Assembly: GCF_018881975.1 (NCBI RefSeq)
Contig: NZ_JACVPJ010000005.1
Coordinates: forward strand, 85,311 to 149,310
Source: Polynucleobacter sp. JS-Safj-400b-B2
Lineage (GTDB): Bacteria; Pseudomonadota; Gammaproteobacteria; Burkholderiales; Burkholderiaceae
Length of the DNA stretch: 64,000 nt
Direction of reading: 5' to 3'
A model generated the notes under the pieces. That model was not told the DNA's origin. It saw nothing but the letters and a program-made list of their open reading frames with translations, and searched no databases. This document shows, one piece after another, positions 11,853 through 20,004 of this stretch (position 1 is its first letter; the number at the start of each line of letters is the position of its first letter). The translations under genes were made by a program, and so were the position numbers.

Positions 11853-13562
11853 TTACTTTTTGGCCGCTGCTGTGGATGGGTTTAAGTTCGTTAAACGTCC
11901 GCTCTCAGTACCTGCAGTTTCATCAATAACAGCATTGATGAGGGCTGGTTTACCGGCAGCAATCGCTTCTGTTAAAGCTGCTTCCAATTCTGCTGGAGTA
12001 GTTACGTAGTAACCAACACCACCAAACGCTTCAATCATCTTGTCGTAACGAGCATCTTTAACAAACACAGTCGGTGCAACATCAGCACCACCAGTTGGGT
12101 TTACGTCAGTACCGCGGTATACACCGTTGTTATTGAAAACAACTGTTGTGATTGGCAAGTTGTAACGGCAAACTGTTTCCAATTCCATGCCGCTAAAACC
12201 AAACGCGCTATCGCCCTCAATCGCAACCGTTGGAAGACCGCTAATAACAGCTGCGCCAATGGAATAACCCATACCGATACCCATAATGCCCCATGTACCA
12301 GAGTCAAAACGCTTACGTGGCTTGTACATATCAACGATTGCACGGCAATAGTCGAGTGTGTTTGCACCTTCGTTCACCAAGTTCACATCTGGGTTCTTCT
12401 TGATCACATCACGAATCACGCGCAATGCGCCATGGAAGTTCATTGGGTTAGCTTCTTTGGCCAGAGTTTCAGCCATCTTCGCCATGTTCTTATCTTTTTT
12501 CTCGTTGATTGCTGCAATCCACTCAGCGCTTGGCTTCGGAACAACAGAAATACCTTTCAAGAGTTCGCCAACGCATGAACCGATATCACCAATCAATGGC
12601 GCAGCAATTTGTACGTTGCTATCTACTTCGTTTGCTTGAATATCGATTTGGATAAATTTCTTAGGCTCTTTGCCCCAAGTTTTACCTTTACCGTGTGCCA
12701 GCAACCAGTTCAAACGTGCGCCAACCAATAACACTGCATCAGCTTCAGCCAATACAAATGAACGCGCTGCAGAAGCAGATTGTGGGTGATTATCTGGCAA
12801 CAAACCTTTAGCCATAGACATAGGCAAGTAAGGGATGCCTGATTTTTCAACCAGATCACGAATCTCTTTATCAGCTTGAGCATAAGCAGCGCCCTTACCC
12901 AAGAGGATCAATGGACGTTTAGCACCCTTCAACACATCTAATGCACGAGCAACTGCATCAGCCGCTGGGATTTGACGAGGAACTGGATCGATTACCTTGA
13001 AAATGGATTTCTTAGCTTCATCAGCAGGCATAGTTTGAGCAAGCAACTGAGCTGGTAAGTCCAAATAAACGCCGCCTGGACGGCCAGAAACGGCAGCACG
13101 GATTGCGCGAGCAAAACCGATACCGATATCTTCAATGTGGTTAATACGATATGCAGCTTTGCAATATGGCTTAGCAGCGTTGAGCTGATCCATCTCTTCG
13201 TAGTCACCCTGTTGCAAGTCAACGATTTCACGCTCGCTTGAACCAGAGATCAAAATCATTGGGAAGCAGTTCACAGTTGCATTGGCAAGTGCTGTCAAAC
13301 CGTTCAAGAAACCAGGAGCAGAAACAGTCATACAGATACCTGGCTTTTGAGTCATGTAGCCTGCAATTGCAGCAGCATTACCAGCATGCTGCTCATGGCG
13401 GAAACCAATAAAACGCAAACCTTCTGCTTGTGCTAAACGACATAAATCGGTAATTGGAATACCAACGAGGCCGAAAATAGTATCGAGGTCGTTTGCTTTC
13501 AGGGCGTCAATGACGAGGTGAAAGCCATCGGTTAATTGTGTGTTTTGATTATCAGTTGTCAT
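11853..13562 (-). CDS. oxc: Oxalyl-CoA decarboxylase
   Basis: 569 residues, a thiamine diphosphate enzyme of the acetolactate synthase superfamily. It decarboxylates oxalyl-CoA to formyl-CoA and CO2. The cofactor motif begins [16 protein letters not shown] and ends in NNNGVYRG. The N-terminal [15 protein letters not shown] and [16 protein letters not shown] blocks hold the conserved active-site glutamate. It heads an oxc-frc transcription unit. The 203-base region upstream contains an FNR-type palindrome, which fits control by the Crp/Fnr gene next door. Confidence 0.95.
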   Translation of the reverse strand: MTTDNQNTQLTDGFHLVIDALKANDLDTIFGLVGIPITDLCRLAQAEGLRFIGFRHEQHAGNAAAIAGYMTQKPGICMTVSAPGFLNGLTALANATVNCFPMILISGSSEREIVDLQQGDYEEMDQLNAAKPYCKAAYRINHIEDIGIGFARAIRAAVSGRPGGVYLDLPAQLLAQTMPADEAKKSIFKVIDPVPRQIPAADAVARALDVLKGAKRPLILLGKGAAYAQADKEIRDLVEKSGIPYLPMSMAKGLLPDNHPQSASAARSFVLAEADAVLLVGARLNWLLAHGKGKTWGKEPKKFIQIDIQANEVDSNVQIAAPLIGDIGSCVGELLKGISVVPKPSAEWIAAINEKKDKNMAKMAETLAKEANPMNFHGALRVIRDVIKKNPDVNLVNEGANTLDYCRAIVDMYKPRKRFDSGTWGIMGIGMGYSIGAAVISGLPTVAIEGDSAFGFSGMELETVCRYNLPITTVVFNNNGVYRGTDVNPTGGADVAPTVFVKDARYDKMIEAFGGVGYYVTTPAELEAALTEAIAAGKPALINAVIDETAGTESGRLTNLNPSTAAAKK

Positions 13563-13712
13563 AGAAATTTATATAGAAATTGCGGGTTTGCTCTTGTAGA
13601 GTCAATGCAATTTAGCTTTCGCTAACGTCTCCAATGTAGTTATAAATCGCATAACGGGTTTTGTATCCCGCTTAGGCTGAGATGAATATTAGGCTTGGGG
13701 AAGAGGTTCATC

Positions 13713-13728
13713 ATTGACTTCGGTCAAT
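13713..13728. promoter_or_regulatory. FNR/FixK-type operator candidate upstream of oxc
   Basis: ATTGAC-TTCG-GTCAAT is a perfect inverted repeat that fits the FNR-family layout TTGAN-N4-NTCAA. It lies 151 bases upstream of the oxc start and downstream of the Crp/Fnr gene. An outer pair GGGGAA/TTCCCC brackets it asymmetrically. A possible oxc -10 (TATAAC) lies at 13639-13644. Confidence 0.55.
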
Positions 13729-13765
13729 TTCCCCCTAAATCCTGTCATTACGGGCGGTTTGCCCC

Positions 13766-14383
13766 TTAAACAAAGAGCTCTTTATGCTTTGTTTTAAGGC
13801 GACTTAGGGTCTCAGGAGAGAGATTGAGGTAGGCTGCCAACTCCTTCTTTGGGAGAAGCTCGAACAAATCCTCATATTTACGCAAGAAACGCTCTACACG
13901 GCCTGGGGCATCGAGCATATGTAAGGTAATGGTGTGAGCCATGATTTCACTCATCAGGCGCATGACCTCAAACTCAAAACTCTCTTTAAGAGGCTTATGC
14001 TCCTCAAGGAATTCAGCCCACTTCTTCATCGGCATCCGGGCTACGCGAGCCTTAGTGACACACGCAATACTGTAGGGTGCAGCAGTTTTCAAGCGCCATG
14101 CGGCATAGCTGGTTTCAATATCTTTTTCAATGGCAAAACGTAAAATCATCTCTTTTGCATCCGCACTAGAGACAATCCGCTTGAGGATGCCATCTAGAAC
14201 AAAGTACTGCTCCATCTGATGATCGCCCTGATGAAGCAAAATTTCAGATTTTTTAAGATCAGCAATCTCTAAATGGCGCTCTAAATCAGCCATTGCTGTG
14301 GAATCTAGGCTTTTTAAGACCGAGTTTTGACTCAACTGCAAACGAATCAGGTTTTTTTCGGGGTGCTTATCTAATACAGTCAT
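13766..14383 (-). CDS. Crp/Fnr-family transcriptional regulator, FNR-like DNA reading
   Basis: 205 residues: a cyclic-nucleotide-binding-type beta barrel in the first 120 or so, a dimer helix, then a helix-turn-helix near the end. The recognition helix reads PETLSRL, with Glu191, Ser194 and Arg195 in the E-x2-SR pattern that reads TTGA half sites. There is only one cysteine (about residue 107), so it cannot hold an FNR iron-sulfur cluster. It lies immediately upstream of oxc on the same strand, with a matching palindrome in the gap, so it is the likely regulator of oxalate use. The ligand is not evident. It is divergent from the cobalamin riboswitch. Confidence 0.88.
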   Translation of the reverse strand: MTVLDKHPEKNLIRLQLSQNSVLKSLDSTAMADLERHLEIADLKKSEILLHQGDHQMEQYFVLDGILKRIVSSADAKEMILRFAIEKDIETSYAAWRLKTAAPYSIACVTKARVARMPMKKWAEFLEEHKPLKESFEFEVMRLMSEIMAHTITLHMLDAPGRVERFLRKYEDLFELLPKKELAAYLNLSPETLSRLKTKHKELFV

Positions 14384-14466
14384 AAATCCTTGTTCCTAGG
14401 CTGTCCATTGTAGGCTTTTTTACCTCTAAAAGCCCTGATCCCCGACTTTGAGTGATAGAGATCCGC

Positions 14467-14472
14467 TAGAAT
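14467..14472 (+). promoter_or_regulatory. Candidate -10 element of the riboswitch-btuB transcript
   Basis: TAGAAT matches five of six bases of the -10 consensus and would start transcription at about 14478, just where the riboswitch fold begins. The -35 region (GACTTT at 14444, spacing 17) is weak. Confidence 0.35.
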
Positions 14473-14475
14473 GAC

Positions 14476-14668
14476 GGTGTCGTGGTGCTTTATTGCAGTG
14501 CAATAAAGTTAAACGGGAAACACTAAACGTGTGCTGCCCCCGCAACGGTAGGTAAATACGTCTTTTCTAGCTTCCTAAGACGTGAGGAATCTGACAAAGC
14601 CACTGTGCGCATCAATCGCATGGGAAGGCCAGATTCTGATATTTACTAGCCCGGATACCGGCCAAGAC
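14476..14668 (+). ncRNA. Cobalamin (adenosylcobalamin) riboswitch
   Basis: The conserved core is present in order: a 9-bp hairpin arm (CTTTATTGC/GCAATAAAG), ACGGGAAAC, the B12 box GCTGCCCCCGCAACGGTA, AGCCACTGTG, GGGAAGGCC and a closing AGCCCGGATACCGGCC. This is the class found before cobalamin uptake genes, and a BtuB-like receptor follows. Between the aptamer and the ATG are about 155 bases of GC-rich leader (hairpin-forming segments between about 14680 and 14735) that must hold the expression platform. Expression should fall when cobalamin is plentiful. Confidence 0.93.
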
Positions 14669-14824
14669 AGGTGGAATTTTGCGGACGGGGACCTTCGCGC
14701 GCCGATGAATGCGCCTGGTCCTGCGATCTGTCGCCACATTGACGCCTGAACTCCTGCACGGGAAATTCTGTTCGACCCATCTAACGGGGAAGTTAGCTAG
14801 GCAATCGATAACAGAAAGTGAATC

Positions 14825-16792
14825 ATGAAGCAGCAGTTCAGCAGATCAAAATTCGCCCTCATTCTGGGCACGCTTATTAGCGTTAATGCCTTTGCACAAA
14901 ACAATGCACCATTAGTTTTAGCAAGCACAAACAATTCTGTTAATCCCATCATCGTCACCGCAACGTGGACACCAACAAAAGCCAGTGATGTATTGGCTGA
15001 CAATGTTTATATCGGATCAGAAGAAATTGAACAGGCCGGACAGACTAGCTTAGTTGAATTACTCCAACGCCAAAAGGGCGTAACTATTTCCAGTTACGGA
15101 ACTGGAGGATCTAATGCCAGCGTTTTCTTACGAGGCACTACCAACAATCAGACCCTGGTATTAATCGATGGTGTTCGCATTGATGATGCGATCAATGGCG
15201 GCACTAACTGGTCAGTGATTCCACTCACCATCATCGATCATATTGAAATCGTATTTGGGCCTCAGAGCAGTCTTTATGGTTCAGATGCTATAGGTGGCGT
15301 AGTGCAAATCTTCACCAAAAAAGGTGATGGCCCTGCTAAGGTGGGCGCCTCTTTTGGATATGGCAGTTACGGCACGAGCATTAGTGAAGCCAGCATTAAT
15401 GGCTCTACGCAAGGCGATCAAAAAATTCGCTACTCGCTTGCCGCAAGCCAAACGCTCTCCATGGGTTTCAACACCATTGCACCCAATAATAAGGATGGGC
15501 TTAGTGCATCAGGCAGAACGGGCTACGTTCAAGACAGCATTACTGGCAGATTATCCCAGGAGTGGAGTAAGGGACAAGAGTTTGGATTGCAGTTTTTAAA
15601 TAGTCGTCTAAATAACCAACTACCTGGGTTTGACCCGCAAGAGTTTTTATATCAACAAACTCAAAATCAAGTTTCTCAGTTGGGAACCTATTCCCTCTAC
15701 TCTAAAAATCAAGTGATGGAAAACTGGCACAGCCTCCTGCAAGCATCCGCACAAACAGGAACCGCACTAAACCATGCTCCTGGCACACCAGATAATCCAG
15801 CATACGACAGCACCCTGAATCAAAGACAAAATACCTACACCTGGCAAAATGATTTCGCTATTGGCACTGATGTTTTGCAAGTATTAGCGGAAAGAAAAAC
15901 CCAAAAAGTTTCCAGTAATCAACTGGACTACAACAACGGTGACTTCAACAACTTAACAGCGCCCTATCCTTTTTTGGGCTTTAGTCAAACCCGTAACACC
16001 AATTCAGGCGCCATTGCCTATCAGTTGAAAAGAGAAGCGCACTTAGCTAACTTCTCGCTCCGCAATGACAGCATTACAGGTTATGGACCACAAACTACCG
16101 GTGCTGCGGCTTATGGTTATTTCTTCACCAAAGAATGGCGTGCGAACATCAACTACGGAACTGGATTTAGAGCGCCAACATTTAATGATCTCTACTACCC
16201 CGGATACGGAAATACAGCGATTCTTCCTGAGAAAAGTAAAAACACAGAAGCGGGACTACATTTTGAAAAACCAGGCCTCGATGGACATATCGTGGTCTTT
16301 AGTAACTCCATCTCAAACTTGATTCAAGTAAGTAATTCAGATACTTGCCCAGTGGGAACGGGTATTTTTGGCTGCGCATCTAATGTTGCCAGCGCCAAAA
16401 TTACCGGGGGCACTTTAAGCGGGTCTACTCAAATTGCTTCGCTCAACCTAAAGGGCTCTTTCACGCAGCAAAACCCAGTCAATGAAAGTACCAATAGCAC
16501 CCTCATTAAACAAGCCAAGCAGTATGGCAACCTAGCAGCTGAATACCTTTACCTTAAGTTAACTGCTGGTGTTGGGGCGACTTTTTCCGGGCGAAGAGAT
16601 GATTTTCAGGGTGCGAACACTGGTATGGGTGGCTATACCATCTTCAATCTCTATGCTAACTACGATTTAGAGAAAGACCTGAGCGTCTTTGCCCGCTGGA
16701 ACAACGCCTTAAATAAGACCTACCAATTAAGCTATGGCTACAACACCCCGGGGTCAAACCTATTTGTAGGCCTGCGTTACGCCATGAAATAA
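14825..16792 (+). CDS. btuB: TonB-dependent vitamin B12 receptor, BtuB-like
   Basis: 655 residues. A signal peptide ends near residue 25 (SVNAFAQ). A TonB-box-like segment (NPIIVTAT) comes next, then a plug domain (VSSYG-type repeats, FLRGTTNNQTLVLIDGVRI, YGSDAIGGVVQIFTKKG) and a 22-strand barrel domain with the end motif NLFVGLRYAMK, finishing close to an aromatic or basic residue as outer-membrane proteins do. The substrate is inferred to be cobalamin because of the riboswitch in its leader. No btuF/C/D follows, so the rest of the uptake system lies elsewhere. Confidence 0.92.
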   Translation: MKQQFSRSKFALILGTLISVNAFAQNNAPLVLASTNNSVNPIIVTATWTPTKASDVLADNVYIGSEEIEQAGQTSLVELLQRQKGVTISSYGTGGSNASVFLRGTTNNQTLVLIDGVRIDDAINGGTNWSVIPLTIIDHIEIVFGPQSSLYGSDAIGGVVQIFTKKGDGPAKVGASFGYGSYGTSISEASINGSTQGDQKIRYSLAASQTLSMGFNTIAPNNKDGLSASGRTGYVQDSITGRLSQEWSKGQEFGLQFLNSRLNNQLPGFDPQEFLYQQTQNQVSQLGTYSLYSKNQVMENWHSLLQASAQTGTALNHAPGTPDNPAYDSTLNQRQNTYTWQNDFAIGTDVLQVLAERKTQKVSSNQLDYNNGDFNNLTAPYPFLGFSQTRNTNSGAIAYQLKREAHLANFSLRNDSITGYGPQTTGAAAYGYFFTKEWRANINYGTGFRAPTFNDLYYPGYGNTAILPEKSKNTEAGLHFEKPGLDGHIVVFSNSISNLIQVSNSDTCPVGTGIFGCASNVASAKITGGTLSGSTQIASLNLKGSFTQQNPVNESTNSTLIKQAKQYGNLAAEYLYLKLTAGVGATFSGRRDDFQGANTGMGGYTIFNLYANYDLEKDLSVFARWNNALNKTYQLSYGYNTPGSNLFVGLRYAMK

Positions 16793-16819
16793 GCCCTTTT
16801 TTCAGACTACAATGCCAGT

Positions 16820-17107
16820 ATGAACGAGACCTCACCTCCTTCCGCTGGCGACCTAGCCTTAGACATGGATGCGCTATGCGCATCCATCAATCGAATGGCT
16901 GGAAAAATTCAGGCAATCTCTGAGGCAGTACAAAAACTGAATCAAAATAATGTGCAACTTGAGGGTAAGATTGATGATGCTCACAAACGTGTTCAACGTA
17001 TTTTGAGTCGCTTACCAGACCAAAGTGATGGTCGCCAACTAAATCTACTTGGCGAAGTCGTTCCACCAAATAATTCAGAGGATGATAATGAGCCAACAAC
17101 GCATTGA
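16820..17107 (+). CDS. Small coiled-coil protein preceding zapA
   Basis: 95 residues, mostly one helix (residues 15-70) with heptad-like hydrophobic spacing (MAGKIQAISEAVQKLNQN, LEGKIDDAHKRVQRI). No signal or membrane segment. The gene overlaps zapA by 20 bases. Its place and its coiled-coil form suggest a division-linked partner of ZapA, comparable in kind to ZapB, but there is no direct sequence proof. Function unknown. Confidence 0.75.
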   Translation: MNETSPPSAGDLALDMDALCASINRMAGKIQAISEAVQKLNQNNVQLEGKIDDAHKRVQRILSRLPDQSDGRQLNLLGEVVPPNNSEDDNEPTTH

Positions 17108-17441
17108 AGTCAGTCTCGCTGGCCAAAAAATCACCCTAGCAACTAGCGCTGAGCACGAGCCCTTATTACGAGCAGCATGTGTCTTGGTAGATGAACAAAT
17201 TCAACTTGCTATCAACGGTGGTAATCGCAGCATTGAACGTGCCAGCATGATGGCGGCACTCAAAATTGCGGGCGACCTTATTACCTTGCAAAAAAATCAA
17301 TCGCAACAAAGCACCTCTTCCAATATGAGCTCCGATGAAGTTACTCGCCTTCAAGGTGAAATTCGCGCTCTTGAAGATCAAGTGGATGCTTTGATGCAAA
17401 CTCTTTCCCTGCCTGGTTCGCCAAGGCCAATAGTTCCTTGA
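17088..17441 (+). CDS. zapA: Cell division protein ZapA
   Basis: 117 residues from the ATG at 17088, which follows AGAGGA by six bases; a TTG at 17049 would add an unconserved tail. ZapA binds and bundles FtsZ at the division ring. The N-terminal RIEVSLAGQKITLAT strand region and the ERASMMAALKIAGDLITLQ helix are typical, and the C-terminus is a coiled coil (LQGEIRALEDQVDALMQ). Its last 36 bases overlap the start of the predicted 6S RNA, the gene order known from many proteobacteria. Confidence 0.9.
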   Translation: MSQQRIEVSLAGQKITLATSAEHEPLLRAACVLVDEQIQLAINGGNRSIERASMMAALKIAGDLITLQKNQSQQSTSSNMSSDEVTRLQGEIRALEDQVDALMQTLSLPGSPRPIVP

Positions 17442-17619
17442 ACCGATGCGCAAGCATCCGGAACGATCTTTACCTTGCGGGCGTGAGCGTTTTGCAAGTT
17501 CACAGTGCCAACTTAGACTTGGTTACTCCCTGAACCTCTTAATGCACCCAAAGCAGAGTAGCCGTTCCACCTTGAACCTTAGGGTTCAGGATGACGGCCT
17601 AGCGGCTAAGGCGGGGAAT
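17403..17619 (+). ncRNA. ssrS: 6S RNA
   Basis: A 6S RNA gene is expected directly after zapA, and the sequence fits. The terminal stem pairs TCCCTGCC (17406-17413) with GGCGGGGA (17610-17617), one G-U pair included. The 3' half contains CACCTTGAACC-type and GGTTCAGGATGACGGCC blocks very close to the E. coli RNA, and the 5' half has TTCGCCAAGGCC and TCCTTGAACCG. It binds the sigma70 holoenzyme and represses promoters in stationary phase. The 5' end lies inside the zapA coding region, so it must have its own start or be processed from the zapA mRNA. Confidence 0.88.
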
Positions 17620-17621
17620 TC

Positions 17622-18440
17622 ATGTTACTGAGCGATATCTTGATGCTCATGCTGTGTGGCGGCATCTCCGGCTACTTGGCTGGCCTATTAGGCATCGGTG
17701 GCGGGATGATTCTGGTTCCCTTCATGATTCTGGTATTTAACCACCTTGGCTTTAGTCAGGAAGTGATCGTCCATATGGCGATCGCTACCGGAATGGCCAC
17801 TATTCTATTTACTACAAGCTCCGCAATTTGGGCGCATCACAAACATGGCTCAATTGATTGGAAGCTGGTTGCATCCCTAAGTCCAGGAATGGTTTTTGGC
17901 GGACTCATTGGTGGAAGTGAATTATTTGAGGCACTCAAAACGTCATGGCTCTCACTCTGCTTCGCCGTCTTTATTGTTTACACCTCAATCCAAATGCTGC
18001 TCAATAAAAAACCCAAGGCAGGCAGAGATTTACCAAGCGCAGTAGGATTATTTTCTTTTGGAACTTTTGCGGGGGCGCTTGCAAGCTTAGTAGGAGCTGG
18101 TGGGGCCTTCATTACCGTGCCATTTATGCTCTGGTGCAATGTTAAGCCTCACACAGCAATGGCCACCTCATCAGGCCTAGGATTTCCCATTGCTGCTGCT
18201 GCAACGATTGGCTATATGTACGGCAGTTGGGGCAACCCCAACCTTCCAGCAGGCTCTTTGGGATTTGTCTATTTACCAGCTGTGGCCTGCATTGTGGGGG
18301 TCAGCATCTTTACTGCACCCTTAGGCGCCAAGATGGCCAGAAAACTCGATATTGCTCAACTCAAACGCGTTTTTGGCATCCTGCTTTTTTTCCTTGCAGC
18401 CTTCATGTTTAATGAAAGCCGCAAGGCATTCGGTTTCTAA
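17622..18440 (+). CDS. TauE/SafE-family anion permease
   Basis: 272 residues with about eight membrane helices in two homologous halves. The family motif GxxxGxGGG appears as GLLGIGGGMILVPF near residue 25, and its counterpart is LVGAGGAFITVPF near 160. The family moves sulfite, sulfoacetate and other organic anions. The substrate is not evident here; nearby oxalate and malonate genes make a small acid plausible but unproven. The stop abuts the convergent matB stop with no gap, so the two transcripts must overlap. Confidence 0.85.
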   Translation: MLLSDILMLMLCGGISGYLAGLLGIGGGMILVPFMILVFNHLGFSQEVIVHMAIATGMATILFTTSSAIWAHHKHGSIDWKLVASLSPGMVFGGLIGGSELFEALKTSWLSLCFAVFIVYTSIQMLLNKKPKAGRDLPSAVGLFSFGTFAGALASLVGAGGAFITVPFMLWCNVKPHTAMATSSGLGFPIAAAATIGYMYGSWGNPNLPAGSLGFVYLPAVACIVGVSIFTAPLGAKMARKLDIAQLKRVFGILLFFLAAFMFNESRKAFGF

Positions 18441-19964
18441 TTACGCTGTGTATTGCTGACGCAAAATATTCTTTTGCACCTTACCCATAGCGTTACGAGG
18501 TAAATCAGCAACAATCTCAACCCGCTTAGGGATCTTAAAGTTCGCAATTTGCGTTTTCAAAGTAGCAATCATCGCTTCTGCATTTAACTTGGCTCCAGCC
18601 TTTGGCACAACAACTGCCATTACTGCTTCACCAAAATCTGGATGTGGAATACCGATCACAGCACTCTCATCAACACCAACCATGTCATCAATAAAACTTT
18701 CGATCTCTTTCGGGTAAACGTTGTAGCCACCAGAAATAATCAAATCCTTGCTGCGACCAACAATGCACAAGTAATCATTTGGAGCCTTACCGCCATTGGC
18801 ATCGCCACCCCAACGACCGACGTCGCCAGTTTTAAACCAGCCGTCTTTGGTAAATTCTTCGGCAGTCTTCTCAGGCATACGCCAGTAGCCTGCAAATATA
18901 TTCGGGCCCTTCACTTGAATGCTGCCAATCTCATTTACTTTGCATGGCTTGTTATCTTCATCCACTACACGCACCTTAACGCCAGGCAATGGCAGACCAA
19001 CTGAACCACCTACGCGCTTTCCTTTGTAAGGATTAGAAACTAACATCACCGTCTCACTCATGCCATAACGCTCAAGAATCGGCTGGCCAATTACTTCTTT
19101 GAAAGTGTTAAATGTCTCTGTCAACAAAGGAGCTGAGCCGGAAACAAATAGACGCATATTGCTTGCTACTTTTTTAGTAAACCCTTTGTCAGCCAATAGG
19201 CGTACATAGAATGTAGGTACACCCATCATCACGGTGGACTGTGGCATGTGCTTAATCAGTTGCGCTGTATCTAAACGTGGCAACCAAATCATTTTGCTGC
19301 CATTAATCAATGCGCCATGCGCCGCCACAAACAATCCATGAACGTGGAAGATAGGCAAAGCGTGCAGCAATACATCACCTTTTTTCCAACCCCAGAACTT
19401 TTGCAATACTTGTGCATTGCTGCCAAGGTTCTTATGAGTAAGCATTGCACCCTTACTGCGTCCTGTTGTACCAGAGGTATACAGAATTGCTGCAAGATCA
19501 TCATCTTTTGCTGGAACAGTCTTGAATTTGTCGCTCAGGTTTCCTGCACGGTCCAATAAAGTACCCGTACGATTCTCGTCCAGAGTAAATACATGCATAG
19601 TGCCAGCCTTAGAAGCCACTTTAGAAACCCAAGAGAGGTTCTTGCTGCTGCAAACAACCACTGCTGGCTCTGCGTTTTCCAGGAAGTACTGGATTTCTGC
19701 AGATTGATAGGCAGTATTCAGAGGCAAATACACATAACCTGCACGAATCGTTGCTAGATAAAGAAAAAGTGCTTCAGGAGACTTCTCAACCTGTACTGCA
19801 ACCCTAGCTCCTTTTGGAAGCTTCAGGCTAGCCAGTAAATTGGCAAGCTTCGCAGTTGCCGCCTCAAGATCACCCCAAGAATAATAGAGACCATCGTGCG
19901 TCTCGAGAGCGCATGCTTTTTTATCTTTTGGAAAACCTTTTTCCAAGAGTGCATATAAATTCAT
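18441..19964 (-). CDS. matB: Malonyl-CoA synthetase (malonate-CoA ligase)
   Basis: 507 residues from the ATG at 19964, which follows AGGA by seven bases; a longer frame to 20024 is not needed. It activates malonate to malonyl-CoA with ATP, as an ANL-family adenylating enzyme. The motifs are YTSGTTGRSKGAMLTH (phosphate loop), YGMSETVML and, near the C-terminus, GRSKDLIISGGYNVYP. The catalytic lysine is in PRNAMGKVQKN. It ends an operon whose other genes encode malonyl-CoA decarboxylase and a TRAP carrier, which supports malonate rather than another acid. Confidence 0.9.
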   Translation of the reverse strand: MNLYALLEKGFPKDKKACALETHDGLYYSWGDLEAATAKLANLLASLKLPKGARVAVQVEKSPEALFLYLATIRAGYVYLPLNTAYQSAEIQYFLENAEPAVVVCSSKNLSWVSKVASKAGTMHVFTLDENRTGTLLDRAGNLSDKFKTVPAKDDDLAAILYTSGTTGRSKGAMLTHKNLGSNAQVLQKFWGWKKGDVLLHALPIFHVHGLFVAAHGALINGSKMIWLPRLDTAQLIKHMPQSTVMMGVPTFYVRLLADKGFTKKVASNMRLFVSGSAPLLTETFNTFKEVIGQPILERYGMSETVMLVSNPYKGKRVGGSVGLPLPGVKVRVVDEDNKPCKVNEIGSIQVKGPNIFAGYWRMPEKTAEEFTKDGWFKTGDVGRWGGDANGGKAPNDYLCIVGRSKDLIISGGYNVYPKEIESFIDDMVGVDESAVIGIPHPDFGEAVMAVVVPKAGAKLNAEAMIATLKTQIANFKIPKRVEIVADLPRNAMGKVQKNILRQQYTA

Positions 19965-20004
19965 GAAATTTCCTATAGGACTAATATTTTTATCAATACT
20001 GCAA

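Noticed and set aside
17446..17631. 61-codon frame between zapA and the permease
   Set aside because: It coincides with the 6S RNA, whose structure explains the sequence.
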